DNA of 14,893 bases, taken from the NCBI GenBank assembly GCA_046094425.1, contig JBJTHI010000112.1, positions 1-14,893 on the forward strand, in the 5' to 3' direction. The DNA comes from JANPCX01 sp046094425. GTDB lineage: Bacteria; Pseudomonadota; Gammaproteobacteria; Burkholderiales; Burkholderiaceae_C. This document shows positions 14,785 to 14,893 of this stretch, piece after piece. The notes beneath the pieces are model-generated. The model saw only the letters and a program-made list of their open reading frames with translations, had not been told where the DNA came from and made no database searches. Each line of letters starts with the position of its first letter. Position 1 is the stretch's first letter. The translations under genes were made by a program, and so were the position numbers.

Positions 14785-14893
14785 ATGAACCTGGCGTTGC
14801 GAGGGGTAGTGAGGCAAGCGGCCCGCAAGAGGCGGGGCAAGATGGAGCTGAGATTGAAGCGGCGATTGAACCTGTACTGTGCTTCGGCGAGGT
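14785..14893 (+). other. Short open, very basic frame at the window edge
   Basis: From ATG 14785 the frame is open to the edge (36 codons: MNLALRGVVRQAARKRRGK, then MELRLKRRLNLYCASAR). It is rich in R and K, diverges from the CHAD gene and has no ribosome binding site. It may be the start of a gene or chance; the rest is outside the window. Confidence 0.2.

Noticed and set aside
1..14893. CRISPR array, tRNA or rRNA genes
   Set aside because: No regularly spaced repeats and no tRNA- or rRNA-like sequences were noticed on reading the window.

Overview
The window looks like a chromosomal segment of a betaproteobacterium, probably order Burkholderiales near the Comamonadaceae. The reasons are high GC, the style of the proteins, FNR/Anr-type operators, a PEP-CTERM-like sorting signal, a CHAD protein and an IS4-family transposase. 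The genus cannot be fixed from sequence alone.

Layout. (1) 1-505 is the C-terminal part of an IS4-family transposase cut by the window edge. (2) 585-4392 (+) is a probable operon: a small exported c-type cytochrome, an MBL/beta-CASP RNase-like hydrolase, and an ABC1/UbiB-family kinase-like membrane protein. A 66-bp hairpin or MITE-like element flanked by TTAA lies between the last two. (3) 4396-5195 (-) is a two-gene unit: a short DksA/TraR zinc-finger protein followed by a small protein resembling those annotated as 'translational machinery protein'. (4) 5410-6837 (-) is a PaaK/CapK-like adenylate-forming ligase. It is divergent from 6982-11332 (+), a three-gene exporter of MacB/LolD-type ATPase, FtsX-type permease and HlyD-type adaptor. 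(5) 11412-13525 (-) is a secreted-protein locus. It holds a cohesin-like domain protein with a PEP-CTERM-like tail, then a right-handed beta-helix 'choice-of-anchor Q' protein ending in a type I dockerin. (6) 13794-14744 (-) is a CHAD-domain protein.

Regulation. Three FNR/Anr-type palindromes stand in intergenic DNA at the heads of the transcription units: 585-598, 5286-5299 and 6914-6927. The last lies between the divergent ligase and exporter genes, with similar -10-like hexamers at the same distance on both sides. Blocks 2, 3 and 4 may therefore form one low-oxygen regulon.

The most interesting region is block 5. A cohesin-like protein with a cell-surface sorting signal lies immediately upstream of a dockerin-bearing secreted protein, which suggests a non-cellulosomal cohesin-dockerin surface display pair. 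The cohesin reading frame is broken at a run of seven T (coding strand). The sorting-signal frame then runs without a stop into the signal peptide of the dockerin protein. This could be slippage-based switching, a genuine lesion or a sequencing error.
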